Positions 31,495 through 40,492 of a DNA stretch of 64,000 nt are shown here, piece after piece. The translations under genes were made by a program, and so were the position numbers. The stretch is from NCBI GenBank assembly GCA_003327425.1, contig QOQW01000020.1, positions 1 to 64,000 of the forward strand, written 5' to 3'. Source of the stretch: Candidatus Ozemibacter sibiricus. Its GTDB lineage: Bacteria; Muiribacteriota; Ozemobacteria; Ozemobacterales; Ozemobacteraceae. Within the stretch, counting starts at the first letter, position 1. The number at the start of each line of letters is the position of its first letter. Under the pieces are notes generated by a model. That model was not told the origin of the DNA and searched no databases. It saw only the letters and a program-made list of their open reading frames with translations.

Positions 31495-34032
31495 ATGCGC
31501 CATCCCCTGCTCCGCCTCTGTCTGGCGGCCGTGCTGGCCGCCCTGCTGGCCGTCACCCTGGGCGGCTGCACCAAGAAGCGCCGCGCCACCAGCCCGACCC
31601 CGACGCCCGACGCGCCGGGAGGAGCGATCGGCAAGCCTGCACGCACCGAGCGACCGGCGCGCACCGCCGGGACCGGCCCGGCCTGGGAGCAGAACGTCCG
31701 CATTCGCAGCGCGCTCGACCAGGGCGACGCGCGGCAAGCCGAACGGCTGGCCCGGGCCGTCATCGACAAGCAGCCGGCCAACGCCGAAGCCCATTTCCTG
31801 CTGGGCAAGAGCCTGATGGCCCAGAACCAGCGCGAAGCGGCCCGCCCCTTCTTCGAGAAGGCGATGGCCCTGGCGCCCGACAACAGCCTCTTCCGCCGGG
31901 CTCTCGCCGAGAACCTCGACCTGTCGGCCCAGGAGGCCATCGCCCGCGATGATCCCCGGCGGGCGATCGAGCTGTGGAAACGCTGCCTGGCAATGAAGTA
32001 CAAGCCCTCGCAGATCGGGCAGCATCTGGCCGACGCGTTCCGCCGGCAAAGCGAACAACTGCGCCGGAAAGGCCAAGCGGCCGAGGCCGAGAAGGCCTAC
32101 CGGGAAGCCGTGGCGCTGCTTCCCGAAAACCCCGGGCCGTCGCTCGACCTCGCCACGCTGCTGCTGGAAGCCGACCGGCTGCTCGAAGCCGAGCGGATTC
32201 TCAAAGGCCTGGTCGACAGCCATCCCTCGTTCGAACCCGGCCAGCTCGCCTACGCCCGCCTCCTCCACCGCATGGGCGACATCCAGGGCGCGCGCACCCA
32301 CCTCGACCGCCTGCTGGCGGCCCGACCCGACTCGGAAGAAGCCAAGGCCCTCAAGGCCGAACTGGATCGCGAGGTCCCGCTCACCCCGACGTCGGCCGGC
32401 ACCGAAGCCCAGCCCCAGCCTGATCCTGATCTGGTCCAGAAGCTGACCGTGCTGGAGTCGGCCGGCAATTTCCAGGGGCAGGCCGCCCTGCTCCGGGAAT
32501 TCCTGGCCGCCAACCCGAACGCCGACTGGGCCTACCTGCGCCTGGCCATGGCTCTCGAACGGGCCGGCGATATCCCGGGCGCCCTGAAGGCGGTGGAGAC
32601 CTATCTGAAAGGCCATGCCGACGACCCCCGCGCCCAGTTCTGCAAGGCGCGCTGCCTGCAACTGTCGGGCGATCTCGACGGCGCCCTGCGGATTCTGACC
32701 ATCCTCGACCAGGAGAAGAAAGCCAACCTGCAGGTCTACGACGAGATCGGGCAGGTCTACGCCAAGAAAGGGCAGTTCGAAGAAGCCAAGAAATACTGGA
32801 AGAAAGCGCTGGCCATCGATCCCGAGTATGCCGGGGTGGCCTTCAATTTCGGCCAGCTGGCCATGGAGCAGGGCGACTTCGCCACCGCCCGCGCCTGGTT
32901 CGACAAGGCGATCCAGAAAGAGCCCTACAACACCAAGTACCGCTACTTCGCCGGCCTCAATCTCAAGCAGGCCGGTCTCGGCGCCGAGGCGCAGGCCACC
33001 TGGCAGAGCGCGCGGGCCTGGCTCAACACGGGCGATCCCTACGGGGCGCGCATCCTGCGGGCCCTCGGGGAAGACGTGCCGACCGGCACGACGCCGACGA
33101 CGACGACCGCGACCACGGTCACGGCGCCCGCCCGGCCGCCCGCGTCCGCCCCCCCACCGCCGGCGCCGCCGGTCACCGCCCCTCCCGGCCCGGTGGCCGC
33201 AACCACGCCCACGAGCGAGAGCCCCCTCGACCAACGCTACCTGGCGGCGCTCGAGGCCGCCCGGGCCGGGGATTTCCCCACCGCCATCGCCGGGTTCCAG
33301 GAAGTGCTGCGCCAGCAACCGGACAACGTCAACGCCCTGATCAACCTGGGCAAGATCTACACCGCCCAGGAGCAGCACGCCAAGGCCAGCCTGCAGTATC
33401 TGCTGGCGGTCCGGGCCGCGCCCGACAATCCGCATGCCGCCAAAGCCCTGATCAAGTCCTACACCGAACTCGGCCTGCACCGGCAGGCCGCCGAGCTGAC
33501 CGGCCGCCTGCTGCAAGCCAATCCGGCCCTGGCCGCCGAATTCCCCGACTACCGCCCCAGCGCGCCGCTGCCCCGCAGCAATCCGCGGGCGTATGAACCG
33601 TTCGTCCGGCTCCTGCTGCAGAACCGGCAACCCGAAGAAGCCCTGCCCATCATCCAGGCCGCCGTCGAGGAGAACCCCGAGATGGCCCGCTTCGTCGTGC
33701 TGGAAGGGGAGGTCCGCTACTGCCTGAACCAGCTCGAGGCGGCGGAGGCGACCTTGCAACGGGCCATCAGCATGGACAACGCCGACCCCGAACCATACAT
33801 CAAGCTGGGCGACCTCTACGCCGCCCGCCAACGCCTCGATCAAGCCTTCGCCCAGTATCAACTGGCCCAGAAGGCCCGGTTCCTCGACCCCGATACCGCG
33901 TTCGAGATCGTCGACCGGCTGGTGGCCATCGGAAAAAAACCTGAAGCAAACCTCCTTCTCAGCCGATTGAAAGGAATGAATCTGTCCGAGTCGCAGTTGG
34001 AAAAGCTCAAATCCCGGACCGAAATGCCCTGA
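31495..34032 (+). CDS. TPR lipoprotein
   Basis: An 845-residue exported protein with a lipoprotein signal: a hydrophobic stretch at residues 8-22 followed by L-G-G-C, so Cys25 would be lipidated. Two TPR blocks (about residues 70-510 and 575-830) flank a Thr/Pro/Ala linker. Examples are LLGKSLMAQNQREAARPFFEKA and EEAKKYWKKALAIDPEYAGV. It would sit on a membrane facing the periplasm as a scaffold for a multiprotein complex. It follows prs by 19 bases. No peptidase or transferase domain is seen. Confidence 0.85.
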   Translation: MRHPLLRLCLAAVLAALLAVTLGGCTKKRRATSPTPTPDAPGGAIGKPARTERPARTAGTGPAWEQNVRIRSALDQGDARQAERLARAVIDKQPANAEAHFLLGKSLMAQNQREAARPFFEKAMALAPDNSLFRRALAENLDLSAQEAIARDDPRRAIELWKRCLAMKYKPSQIGQHLADAFRRQSEQLRRKGQAAEAEKAYREAVALLPENPGPSLDLATLLLEADRLLEAERILKGLVDSHPSFEPGQLAYARLLHRMGDIQGARTHLDRLLAARPDSEEAKALKAELDREVPLTPTSAGTEAQPQPDPDLVQKLTVLESAGNFQGQAALLREFLAANPNADWAYLRLAMALERAGDIPGALKAVETYLKGHADDPRAQFCKARCLQLSGDLDGALRILTILDQEKKANLQVYDEIGQVYAKKGQFEEAKKYWKKALAIDPEYAGVAFNFGQLAMEQGDFATARAWFDKAIQKEPYNTKYRYFAGLNLKQAGLGAEAQATWQSARAWLNTGDPYGARILRALGEDVPTGTTPTTTTATTVTAPARPPASAPPPPAPPVTAPPGPVAATTPTSESPLDQRYLAALEAARAGDFPTAIAGFQEVLRQQPDNVNALINLGKIYTAQEQHAKASLQYLLAVRAAPDNPHAAKALIKSYTELGLHRQAAELTGRLLQANPALAAEFPDYRPSAPLPRSNPRAYEPFVRLLLQNRQPEEALPIIQAAVEENPEMARFVVLEGEVRYCLNQLEAAEATLQRAISMDNADPEPYIKLGDLYAARQRLDQAFAQYQLAQKARFLDPDTAFEIVDRLVAIGKKPEANLLLSRLKGMNLSESQLEKLKSRTEMP

Positions 34033-34060
34033 TTCCCATCCAGGAGGAGACGCCAAGGCC

Positions 34061-34309
34061 ATGTGGCAGACCACCACCATCAAGGGCCTCGACGAAGCGC
34101 TGGCCGAACTGCAGCGGGCCATCGAGAGCCTTCCCGATTCGCCCGTCAAAAAGAAGCTGCAGGATCGGTATCAACGGCTGAAGAACGTCCGCGATGGCCT
34201 GGAGGCCCGTCCACCCACCGCCTGGAACCCCTTCCCCCTGCTCGGGACGGTGCTGCTCGCCATCCTGCTGGTGTGCGTCATCCTGCACCTCGGCACCCGG
34301 GAGCGCTGA
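34061..34309 (+). CDS. Small tail-anchored membrane protein
   Basis: An 82-residue protein. The first 50 residues are an acidic/basic helical segment (LDEALAELQRAIESLPDSPVKKKLQ) that could form a coiled coil. Residues 58-78 (PLLGTVLLAILLVCVILHLG) are a single C-terminal membrane anchor. It matches no family I recognise. AGGAGGAG lies 13 bases ahead of the ATG. It sits between a TPR lipoprotein and another exported protein. Confidence 0.7.
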   Translation: MWQTTTIKGLDEALAELQRAIESLPDSPVKKKLQDRYQRLKNVRDGLEARPPTAWNPFPLLGTVLLAILLVCVILHLGTRER

Positions 34310-34385
34310 CCGTCTTCCCCGTCCCGGTCCGTCGCGTCGACCGACCGCCCCCTGCCCGGCCGAAATCTGTCTGAGAGGCGCATCC

Positions 34386-35030
34386 ATGGCCCGATCATGC
34401 CATCCCTTCCTTCGTCTCGCCGTCGTCGTCCTGGTGCTGTCGCTGCTCGGCCCCGCCCGGGCGGGGGCTGGTCTGCTGCCTCCCCCCGGCGAGGAGAAGA
34501 AGCCGGTCAAGCTCGAGAAGGTGGAGCGATCATTCGGGGTGAGATGGTTCCGGAAAGAAGGCTACAAAGACTTCTTCGAACCGCGCGTCGCCTTCATCAA
34601 GCGCAAGCCGCATTTCTCCGAAACGATCGAGTACGCCTGGCGGCCGATGGAGATCTTCGACATGCCGCACCGGGAGCGCATCGACCGGGTGCAATGCCTG
34701 TACAATCGCTACTATTTCGCCGGCCACGAGCGCCGTCTGTTCTATGGCGCGGGAGTGGGCGGCAACATCGTGCTGTTCAATCAGAAACTCAAGGACTGGG
34801 CGAAACAGCACCGCAACATCGATCTGCAAGATGGGGTCAACGGTCTCGGACGACTCTTCGTCGGGTACAAGGTCTCGCAGATCACGCTGGGCAAGAAGGT
34901 CTACCCCGTGGTCGTGCGAGTCGACGGGTTCTTCTCGCCCGATTACCGCTTCGGCGGCACTCTCGGCCGGGCCGGCGACCGGCTCGAACTGTCCGAGATC
35001 AAGGCCGACGTCGGGCTCAGCATCGAGTGA
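34386..35030 (+). CDS. Exported protein of unknown function
   Basis: A 214-residue protein with a signal peptide (residues 1-26, ending A-R-A-G). The mature part has many aromatic, strand-like segments (YNRYYFAGHERRLFYGAGVGGNIVLFN, YPVVVRVDGFFSPDYRFGG) suggestive of a small beta barrel or beta-rich periplasmic protein. No catalytic motif is apparent. The ATG has GAGAGG ahead. It is part of the plus-strand run 31.5-36.0 kb. Confidence 0.68.
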   Translation: MARSCHPFLRLAVVVLVLSLLGPARAGAGLLPPPGEEKKPVKLEKVERSFGVRWFRKEGYKDFFEPRVAFIKRKPHFSETIEYAWRPMEIFDMPHRERIDRVQCLYNRYYFAGHERRLFYGAGVGGNIVLFNQKLKDWAKQHRNIDLQDGVNGLGRLFVGYKVSQITLGKKVYPVVVRVDGFFSPDYRFGGTLGRAGDRLELSEIKADVGLSIE

Positions 35031-35049
35031 GGCCTGGCACGCCGCGGCC

Positions 35050-35979
35050 ATGAGCCGATTCGTCTTCGGTCCGGTTCCCTCGCGACGCCTGGGGCAGTCG
35101 CTCGGCGTCGACCTCACACCGACCAAGACCTGTACGCTCGACTGCCGTTACTGCCAGTTGGTGCCCACCTCCCATCCGACCACCGAACGGACGATGTTCT
35201 GCTCGCCCGAGGAGGTGCTGGCCGAACTGCGGCAGGTGCTGAGCAGCATCGCCGCGCCTGACTGGATCACCATCTCCGGCACCGGGGAACCTACCCTGCA
35301 CGCCGGCCTGGGCCGGATTCTCGAAGGCATCAGGGAACTGGGAATCGCGCCCTCCTGCGTCATCACCAACAGCACGCTGCTCGACCGCCCCGATGTACGG
35401 GCCGACCTGAGGCTGGCCGACCGCCTGCTACCCACCCTCTGCACCGTCCAGCCGGCGACCTTCGAGCGCATCCATCGGCCGGTGCCGGGTCTGCGCCTCG
35501 ATCGGATCCTGGACGGACTGCGCGAACTTGCCAGAAGCTATCAGGGCATTCTCGACCTGGAAATCTTCGTCTGCAAAGGGCTCAACGACACCCCCGAGGA
35601 GATCGAGGGTCTGCGCCGCTACCTGGCGACGCTGGCCCGCTTCGATGCCATCTACCTCAACACCGCCATCCGGCCGCCGCGCGATCCGGCGATCGTGGCG
35701 GCCACCCCGGAAGACCTGGAGGCCTTCCGCCGAGCGCTCGATCCTCGGTGGCGGGTGACCACAGCCTTCGAACACACGGCCCTGCCCCGACGGGTCGACC
35801 GCACACCGCCGCCGCCCCGGCAGGGAGTGCTCGATCTGCTGTTGCGGCATCCGTGCACCCCCGAGCAACTGGAGCGCGTGCTCAACCTCCCCGCGACCAC
35901 CCTGGCCGACACCCTGCATGCTCTCGAGCAGGAAGGCCGGATCGTGCGGTGTCCCGATGGCCAGTGGCGCCTGGCGTGA
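35050..35979 (+). CDS. Radical SAM protein (COG0731-like) with C-terminal winged helix
   Basis: A 309-residue radical SAM enzyme. It starts F-G-P-V-P-S-R-R-L-G-Q-S-L-G-V-D, the hallmark of this bacterial subfamily, followed by the cluster-binding C-T-L-D-C-R-Y-C motif (CxxxCxxC) and the S-A-M-binding G-T-G-E-P-T segment. The last 70 residues (LLLRHPCTPEQLERVLNLPATTLADTLHALEQEGRI) look like a winged helix for nucleic-acid binding. The reaction is unknown; relatives are loosely linked to tRNA modification. The start is the ATG at 35050. Confidence 0.85.
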   Translation: MSRFVFGPVPSRRLGQSLGVDLTPTKTCTLDCRYCQLVPTSHPTTERTMFCSPEEVLAELRQVLSSIAAPDWITISGTGEPTLHAGLGRILEGIRELGIAPSCVITNSTLLDRPDVRADLRLADRLLPTLCTVQPATFERIHRPVPGLRLDRILDGLRELARSYQGILDLEIFVCKGLNDTPEEIEGLRRYLATLARFDAIYLNTAIRPPRDPAIVAATPEDLEAFRRALDPRWRVTTAFEHTALPRRVDRTPPPPRQGVLDLLLRHPCTPEQLERVLNLPATTLADTLHALEQEGRIVRCPDGQWRLA

Positions 35980-36069
35980 AGCGCTCCGAGACGGGGCGTG
36001 AGGCTTGCCCTGCCGCGGGATCGCCCGGGAACGCGCCCTCTCTCAGGCCCGTACAACCATCAGGCTTCT

Positions 36070-37371
36070 CTACGAACCTAGCTGGGGTTGCAGTCGGAGC
36101 GAGCGAGTGCTGCCAGTCTCTTCCAAGTAGATGAGCTGGCGGGTCGGCTGGAAGCCGGGCGCGACCGCTTCCACCGCGTGATAGCCAGGCGGCAGACCAC
36201 GAAATACGGCCTGCCCGCGTCCATCGCTGGTCACCTGCCGATCGCCCAGCTTCACCGACGCTCCCCGCAGAGGTTGCCGGTCGGCGGCCGACTGCACCCG
36301 CACGGTGAGGGTGGCACGCAGCGGCTTCAGCAGGATGGACAGGTCGGAGCGGGTACCGGCGATATGCCGCAGGCGAAGGCTGGCGTGACCCGCCGCGGTG
36401 AACAACAGGTCGAGCTTGGCGCCCGGCGCCGGCAGGGGCAGGCGGAACCGGCCGTCAGCCGAAGGAGCCAGCGGCCGACCATTGGCCACCACTTGCGCGC
36501 CCACCACCGGCTGACGCTGGATGGAGTCACGCACCTCGATGGTCAGGACGGGCCCCGCCAGGCTCGGAGCGGAGGGCGCCGCCGCCCCCGCCGGGGTCGG
36601 CGAGGAGGTGGCAGCCCCCGACCGAGAGGCAGCATCGACAGGCGGCGCCACAACCGCGGCGTGATTCCCTGAACGCCAGGCCTGGACGGTCCGAGCCACG
36701 ATGCCCTGCCAGCGGTTCCGGTCGGCGATGGCTTCCGGCCGGAGATCGGACACCAGGGCGGCATCCATCACGCCCAGGCGGAACAGGCGCTCGAGGTCGG
36801 CCCGCAGCCAGGCCCAGCGCGGGGGAACCGCCACCGCCGCCACCGCTGGCCCGGTCGCGACCGCTAGCACGTTCCCTCGCTCCTCCAGCCACTTGAGCAA
36901 ACGGCTCCAGTGGTAGAGAGCTTCCCCCCAGCGGATCGCGAGGGTCGGCCGAAACGTTCGATCGGCGAATCCCCGCAGCAGAGCCGCTTGATCGAGCTGT
37001 TCGAGGAATGATCGCTGCTCGGTGGCGACATCCGAGAAGCTCTGAGAGGCGCACCGATGGCTGGGCGAGGCGACAGGAAGGGCGAGGCCCAGCTCGTCGA
37101 GCACCTGCTGCATCGATCCGGCCAGGTCGAGGCGGGTCAGATCGGCCGAGGCGGCGGCACTGGAAGTCTCCCCGACCCGGAGCATCGAGATGGCCGCCAG
37201 GGCCAGGGCCAGCCCGACGAAAGCCAGCCGCATCGTCAAACGCGGCCAGCGCGACCACGCCATGACAAAGAGGCCCACTCCGGCATTCCCATTCCTTCGG
37301 AACCGATCGAAATGGGTCGTTGCCAGGGAGAGGATACCCGGGCGATCAGTTCGCCGCCAGAGTGATGCCAT
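36070..37371 (-). CDS. Membrane-anchored SLH protein with two carboxypeptidase-regulatory-like domains
   Basis: A 433-residue protein. A membrane segment at about 47-65 is followed by two S-layer-homology-like repeats, residues about 125-175 (LLRGFADRTFRPTLAIRWGEAL) and 185-232 (LFRLGVMDAALVSDLRPEAIADR). After a Ser/Ala/Pro linker come two beta-sandwich domains of the carboxypeptidase-regulatory/PEGA type (QPVVGAQVVANGRPL and QPLRGASVKLGDRQV). SLH repeats bind cell-wall polymers, so it may link the inner membrane to peptidoglycan. The ATG at 37371 has GGAGAG and overlaps the upstream gene by 26 bases; an ATG at 37263 is the alternative. Confidence 0.65.
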   Translation of the reverse strand: MASLWRRTDRPGILSLATTHFDRFRRNGNAGVGLFVMAWSRWPRLTMRLAFVGLALALAAISMLRVGETSSAAASADLTRLDLAGSMQQVLDELGLALPVASPSHRCASQSFSDVATEQRSFLEQLDQAALLRGFADRTFRPTLAIRWGEALYHWSRLLKWLEERGNVLAVATGPAVAAVAVPPRWAWLRADLERLFRLGVMDAALVSDLRPEAIADRNRWQGIVARTVQAWRSGNHAAVVAPPVDAASRSGAATSSPTPAGAAAPSAPSLAGPVLTIEVRDSIQRQPVVGAQVVANGRPLAPSADGRFRLPLPAPGAKLDLLFTAAGHASLRLRHIAGTRSDLSILLKPLRATLTVRVQSAADRQPLRGASVKLGDRQVTSDGRGQAVFRGLPPGYHAVEAVAPGFQPTRQLIYLEETGSTRSLRLQPQLGS

Positions 37372-38317
37372 GGCTCTCCAGAAGGTTCTGAGCGAACGTG
37401 CGGGGGTTCACCCCGACCGGAACAGGTTCGAGCAGCGGTCGCGCGGCCACTTCAGGCGACAGGCGAGCGCCCAGAAGATCGAGGAAGCGAGGACCGCCGA
37501 TCTGCTGGAGGACGTCTCGCACGGTGGCGACCCCGCGCACCGGCTGGGCGAGGGGCTCGGCCGGCAGCTCGAGCAGAGGATTGTCGCGGCAGGTCAGCCA
37601 CCACCCATCGCTTTCCCGGCTCAGCTGCATGCCCATCCGCTCGGCCACCGCCCGCAAGGCCTCGAGCGCATTCCCCGCCCGGATCTGCGCCGTCACCTGG
37701 CGGGGCAGACCATCGCGGAACCGCAAGGTCACGCCAGCCGCCTGGGCCAGCTGGGTGATGATCGGCAGCGGATCGGCATGGCTGACCTGCAGGACGACCT
37801 CGCCGGTTTCCCCAGCCGGCTGAATGGGAGGCAGCGACCGGCGGCCCGGCCCCAGGAGGCGCGGCGCTTCCACGGTCCGATCGGGGGAACGCAGCACGCA
37901 GCGCAGCCGGGTTCCCGCGCGGGCGACTTTCAGGCGCGCGCCGTTGCTGGTATAGAGCGAGACCCGCTGGATCGGCGGATCGTCGTGGACCAGATCGACC
38001 CGGATGCCCAGCAGCGGCCACCGGAAGGAAGCCGGGAGCGAGGGAGCCACAGGCGGGGCGCCGCTGGTACCGATCAGGTCGATCTGCCAGCAGGCCTCTT
38101 GGGTCGAGTACCGAATGACCGGATCCTGGGGGACATCGAGATCGATGTCGAGCTGGACGGCCGCTCCCGTCGTTTCCTGGGTCACCTGCGTGACCACGGC
38201 GGCATTCCCGACCCTGACGAGCCCGAGTCCGAACAGCAGGGCGCCGATGACCAGAAGCCGACCCAACGGCCGTCGGCACCCGGCAAGCCGGCGATCAGCG
38301 AGAAGCGAGGCGACCAT
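37346..38317 (-). CDS. Exported secretin N-terminal (STN/AMIN-like) protein without a secretin pore
   Basis: A 323-residue exported protein with a signal segment at residues 20-38. Residues about 40-150 form a beta-rich domain like the AMIN domain in front of PilQ secretins. Residues about 170-235 match the STN fold (VSHADPLPIITQLAQAAGVTLRF, LEALRAVAERMGMQL). There is no N1 domain or secretin channel, so the protein stops where a PilQ would continue. It overlaps both operon neighbours. A role as peptidoglycan- or pilotin-like adapter for an envelope complex is inferred. Confidence 0.62.
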   Translation of the reverse strand: MVASLLADRRLAGCRRPLGRLLVIGALLFGLGLVRVGNAAVVTQVTQETTGAAVQLDIDLDVPQDPVIRYSTQEACWQIDLIGTSGAPPVAPSLPASFRWPLLGIRVDLVHDDPPIQRVSLYTSNGARLKVARAGTRLRCVLRSPDRTVEAPRLLGPGRRSLPPIQPAGETGEVVLQVSHADPLPIITQLAQAAGVTLRFRDGLPRQVTAQIRAGNALEALRAVAERMGMQLSRESDGWWLTCRDNPLLELPAEPLAQPVRGVATVRDVLQQIGGPRFLDLLGARLSPEVAARPLLEPVPVGVNPRTFAQNLLESHGITLAAN

Positions 38318-39797
38318 GATGTTCCAGCTCCATCAGCAGATCGGACAGCACCCCGAAGGCTTCCAGACGGGTCGGATGACGATCGACCAGCGACGCCTCG
38401 AGACCGCGATCGGATAGCGGCAAACCCAGCACCGACCGCACCTCGAGCAGGGAGCGGCGCAGATCGTCGCCCGTCATGGGCCCGGCCGGATCGGCGTAGC
38501 GCGGCGGCGTGGGCGTACCGGTCGCGCCGGCGGCTTGGAAGAGAGCGGTGAGCAGTCGCCGCCAGTCGTTGCCCAGGACGGGCTCGAAGGGTCGGGCCCG
38601 GCCTTCGGCGTCGGCCAGGGGCAGTTCGAGCCGCAACAGCGCCCGCCAGGCCAGATAGACCGGGTGATCGAGCGGCACATCGGTGAACCGCCCCGGATGA
38701 GGCAGGCCCGATGGCCACGCGACGAGGTGGTTCTGCCGCAGAGGACCATCAACAAGATCGATAGGCAGAAGCTGGATCTTCTCCTCCTCTTTCTGGTTGA
38801 TGACGGCCTCGATCGCCCGCACCTGTTCGACGGTCAACGGCGTCTCGGGGGCGGGCACCGCTCCCCAGGCCGCCCGCGCCAGAACGTCGGCTTCGGCCAG
38901 GGTGATGGCCAGATGGCGCGAGAGATAGCTCTGGAAATCGCTCCAACATACGGGTGGCGCCGCCACCGCCGAACCGCCCTGCACGCGTTGCGTGGCGAAG
39001 CCGAACAGGGGCAGCAGGAGGAACAATCCCACGGCGAGCCAGACCACCTTCCAGCCGTGTCGGCGCCAGGAGCCGCGCAGGAGCGAAGGCACTCTCGCGG
39101 CCCATTGGGGCATCCGGGAGAGGCGAGTCGGGCGGCGCCACCGCGTTCGTCTCGTTTTTCCGGGGTCAGGAGGGGCTGGCATCGATCGGCTCGCGGCGTC
39201 CGAGATTCCGAGCAGGACAGACTGATCCGTCGCGTCTTCGACGTCTGTTCGAGGCGAAGAGGCCGCCTCCGATGCAGGGAGAATCGCCTCGTCGACGACC
39301 GTCGCCTGAGCGGCGGCCACACCCGGCAGGCCACCGACCCCGGCGGAGGTCGATCGGAAGAACCGGCCACCGGGTTCGCCGGACCGGCGGGCCGGCGGCG
39401 GGCTTTTTTCCGACCGTGAGGCGGGTGGACGGGGAGGTTCTTGGGAGGCGCCCACCAGACGATGGAGAGGCAGGGGTGGACCGAACAGCAGGTCGGTGCG
39501 CACCGCGGAGGCGGCTCGCCTGGCAGCCGAAGGGGGCGGCGGCGCGGGATTGCCACATTTGCCGCAGAACCGCGCCACCCCCACGTTGGCCCGATGGCAC
39601 CGCAGACAGACCCATGGAGCCACAGAAGTTGCAGAAGTTGCAGAAGCCACGGAGGCCGCCAGCGCCGCGGCATTCACCGCGGACGGGTTCGGCCCGGCCC
39701 CGGAGCTGGCGGGTGAGGCGCCCGCGGCCTTCCCGACGTCGGCCACCCCCGACGATGGGCGCGGGGGCAGGAAAGCCGAGGTTCCGGATCTGGTCAT
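38295..39797 (-). CDS. Zinc-ribbon membrane protein with SLH-like periplasmic domain
   Basis: A 500-residue protein and first gene of the operon. A cytosolic zinc ribbon uses Cys64, Cys67, Cys78 and Cys81 (CLRC...CGKC). A long Pro/Ser/Arg-rich stretch leads to one membrane segment at about 248-268. The periplasmic part contains an SLH-like repeat (FTDVPLDHPVYLAWRALLRLELPL...R-P-F-E-P-V) at about 395-450. Thus it would read a cytosolic signal or partner and touch the cell wall outside. The ATG at 39797 has GGAGGAG five bases ahead; the frame extension upstream is not supported. It overlaps the next gene by 23 bases. Confidence 0.62.
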   Translation of the reverse strand: MTRSGTSAFLPPRPSSGVADVGKAAGASPASSGAGPNPSAVNAAALAASVASATSATSVAPWVCLRCHRANVGVARFCGKCGNPAPPPPSAARRAASAVRTDLLFGPPLPLHRLVGASQEPPRPPASRSEKSPPPARRSGEPGGRFFRSTSAGVGGLPGVAAAQATVVDEAILPASEAASSPRTDVEDATDQSVLLGISDAASRSMPAPPDPGKTRRTRWRRPTRLSRMPQWAARVPSLLRGSWRRHGWKVVWLAVGLFLLLPLFGFATQRVQGGSAVAAPPVCWSDFQSYLSRHLAITLAEADVLARAAWGAVPAPETPLTVEQVRAIEAVINQKEEEKIQLLPIDLVDGPLRQNHLVAWPSGLPHPGRFTDVPLDHPVYLAWRALLRLELPLADAEGRARPFEPVLGNDWRRLLTALFQAAGATGTPTPPRYADPAGPMTGDDLRRSLLEVRSVLGLPLSDRGLEASLVDRHPTRLEAFGVLSDLLMELEHHGRLASR

Positions 39798-39866
39798 GCC
39801 ACTCCTCCACATTCCCTTATCGGCGCTTTTCGCTGCTTTCCCAAGACGGAAGCCGAGGAGAAGGCA

Positions 39867-39895
39867 TTGCCCCGCTCGGCGTTCTCCGCTAAAAT
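39867..39895 (+). promoter_or_regulatory. Promoter of the zinc-ribbon gene at 39931
   Basis: TTGCCC (39867-39872) and TAAAAT (39890-39895) have 17-base spacing. Transcription would start near 39902, about 29 bases before the ATG, which has GGAGGAG upstream. It lies in the 133-base divergent region shared with the SLH operon. Confidence 0.7.
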
Positions 39896-39930
39896 GGGAC
39901 CATCGGGCCTGAGGCCCGCAGGAGGAGCCC

Positions 39931-40377
39931 ATGAAATCCGTCCAATGTCCCGTCTGCCATCAAGCGATCTACTCGGAAACCTTTTCGCCAGGGGAATCGT
40001 TCCCCTGCCCGCATTGCGAATTCCAGTTGATCGTCGAGACCTACGACCAGAATCCGAAGGTACACACTCCCGAAGATCTGTTCCAGAGCCTGAACTGGGC
40101 CCAGGGCATCTGGAAGAACGGCCGCCTGTTCCTGACCCCGCAGAAGCTGGCCGTGCTGGGCGAGATGTTCGTCCGGGCGATCGGGTTGACCGACTGGTCG
40201 CAGATGACCCCCGACCAGTTGCGACAGCGTCTGGCCGAAAGCGAACAGGCGCAGAAGATCCTCAAAGAGAAGAAGCTCGACCAGCCCGTTCTGCAGATCG
40301 AACGCATGCTGCTCGACCTCTTCCTGAACATCAAGCTGAAGGAAGTCGGCCAGCACGACTCCCGCCCGAACGGCTGA
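39931..40377 (+). CDS. Zinc-ribbon protein of unknown function
   Basis: A 148-residue cytosolic protein. Residues 6-29 form a zinc ribbon with two C-x-x-C knuckles (CPVC and CPHC). The rest is helical and charged (LRQRLAESEQAQKILKEKKL), ending with a hydrophobic helix (IERMLLDLFLNIKL). It has its own promoter and is a single-gene unit between convergent neighbours. No family is recognised beyond the ribbon. Confidence 0.72.
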   Translation: MKSVQCPVCHQAIYSETFSPGESFPCPHCEFQLIVETYDQNPKVHTPEDLFQSLNWAQGIWKNGRLFLTPQKLAVLGEMFVRAIGLTDWSQMTPDQLRQRLAESEQAQKILKEKKLDQPVLQIERMLLDLFLNIKLKEVGQHDSRPNG

Positions 40378-40492
40378 AGCCACGCAGGGCCGGCGCGCCT
40401 TTCAGGGCTTGAACCACGGCCCCCAGGCGACGAATTTCCCCACCAGGCGGGCTGGCCGGCGCAGCAACGGGCCGGCCGACCGCCGATCGACC

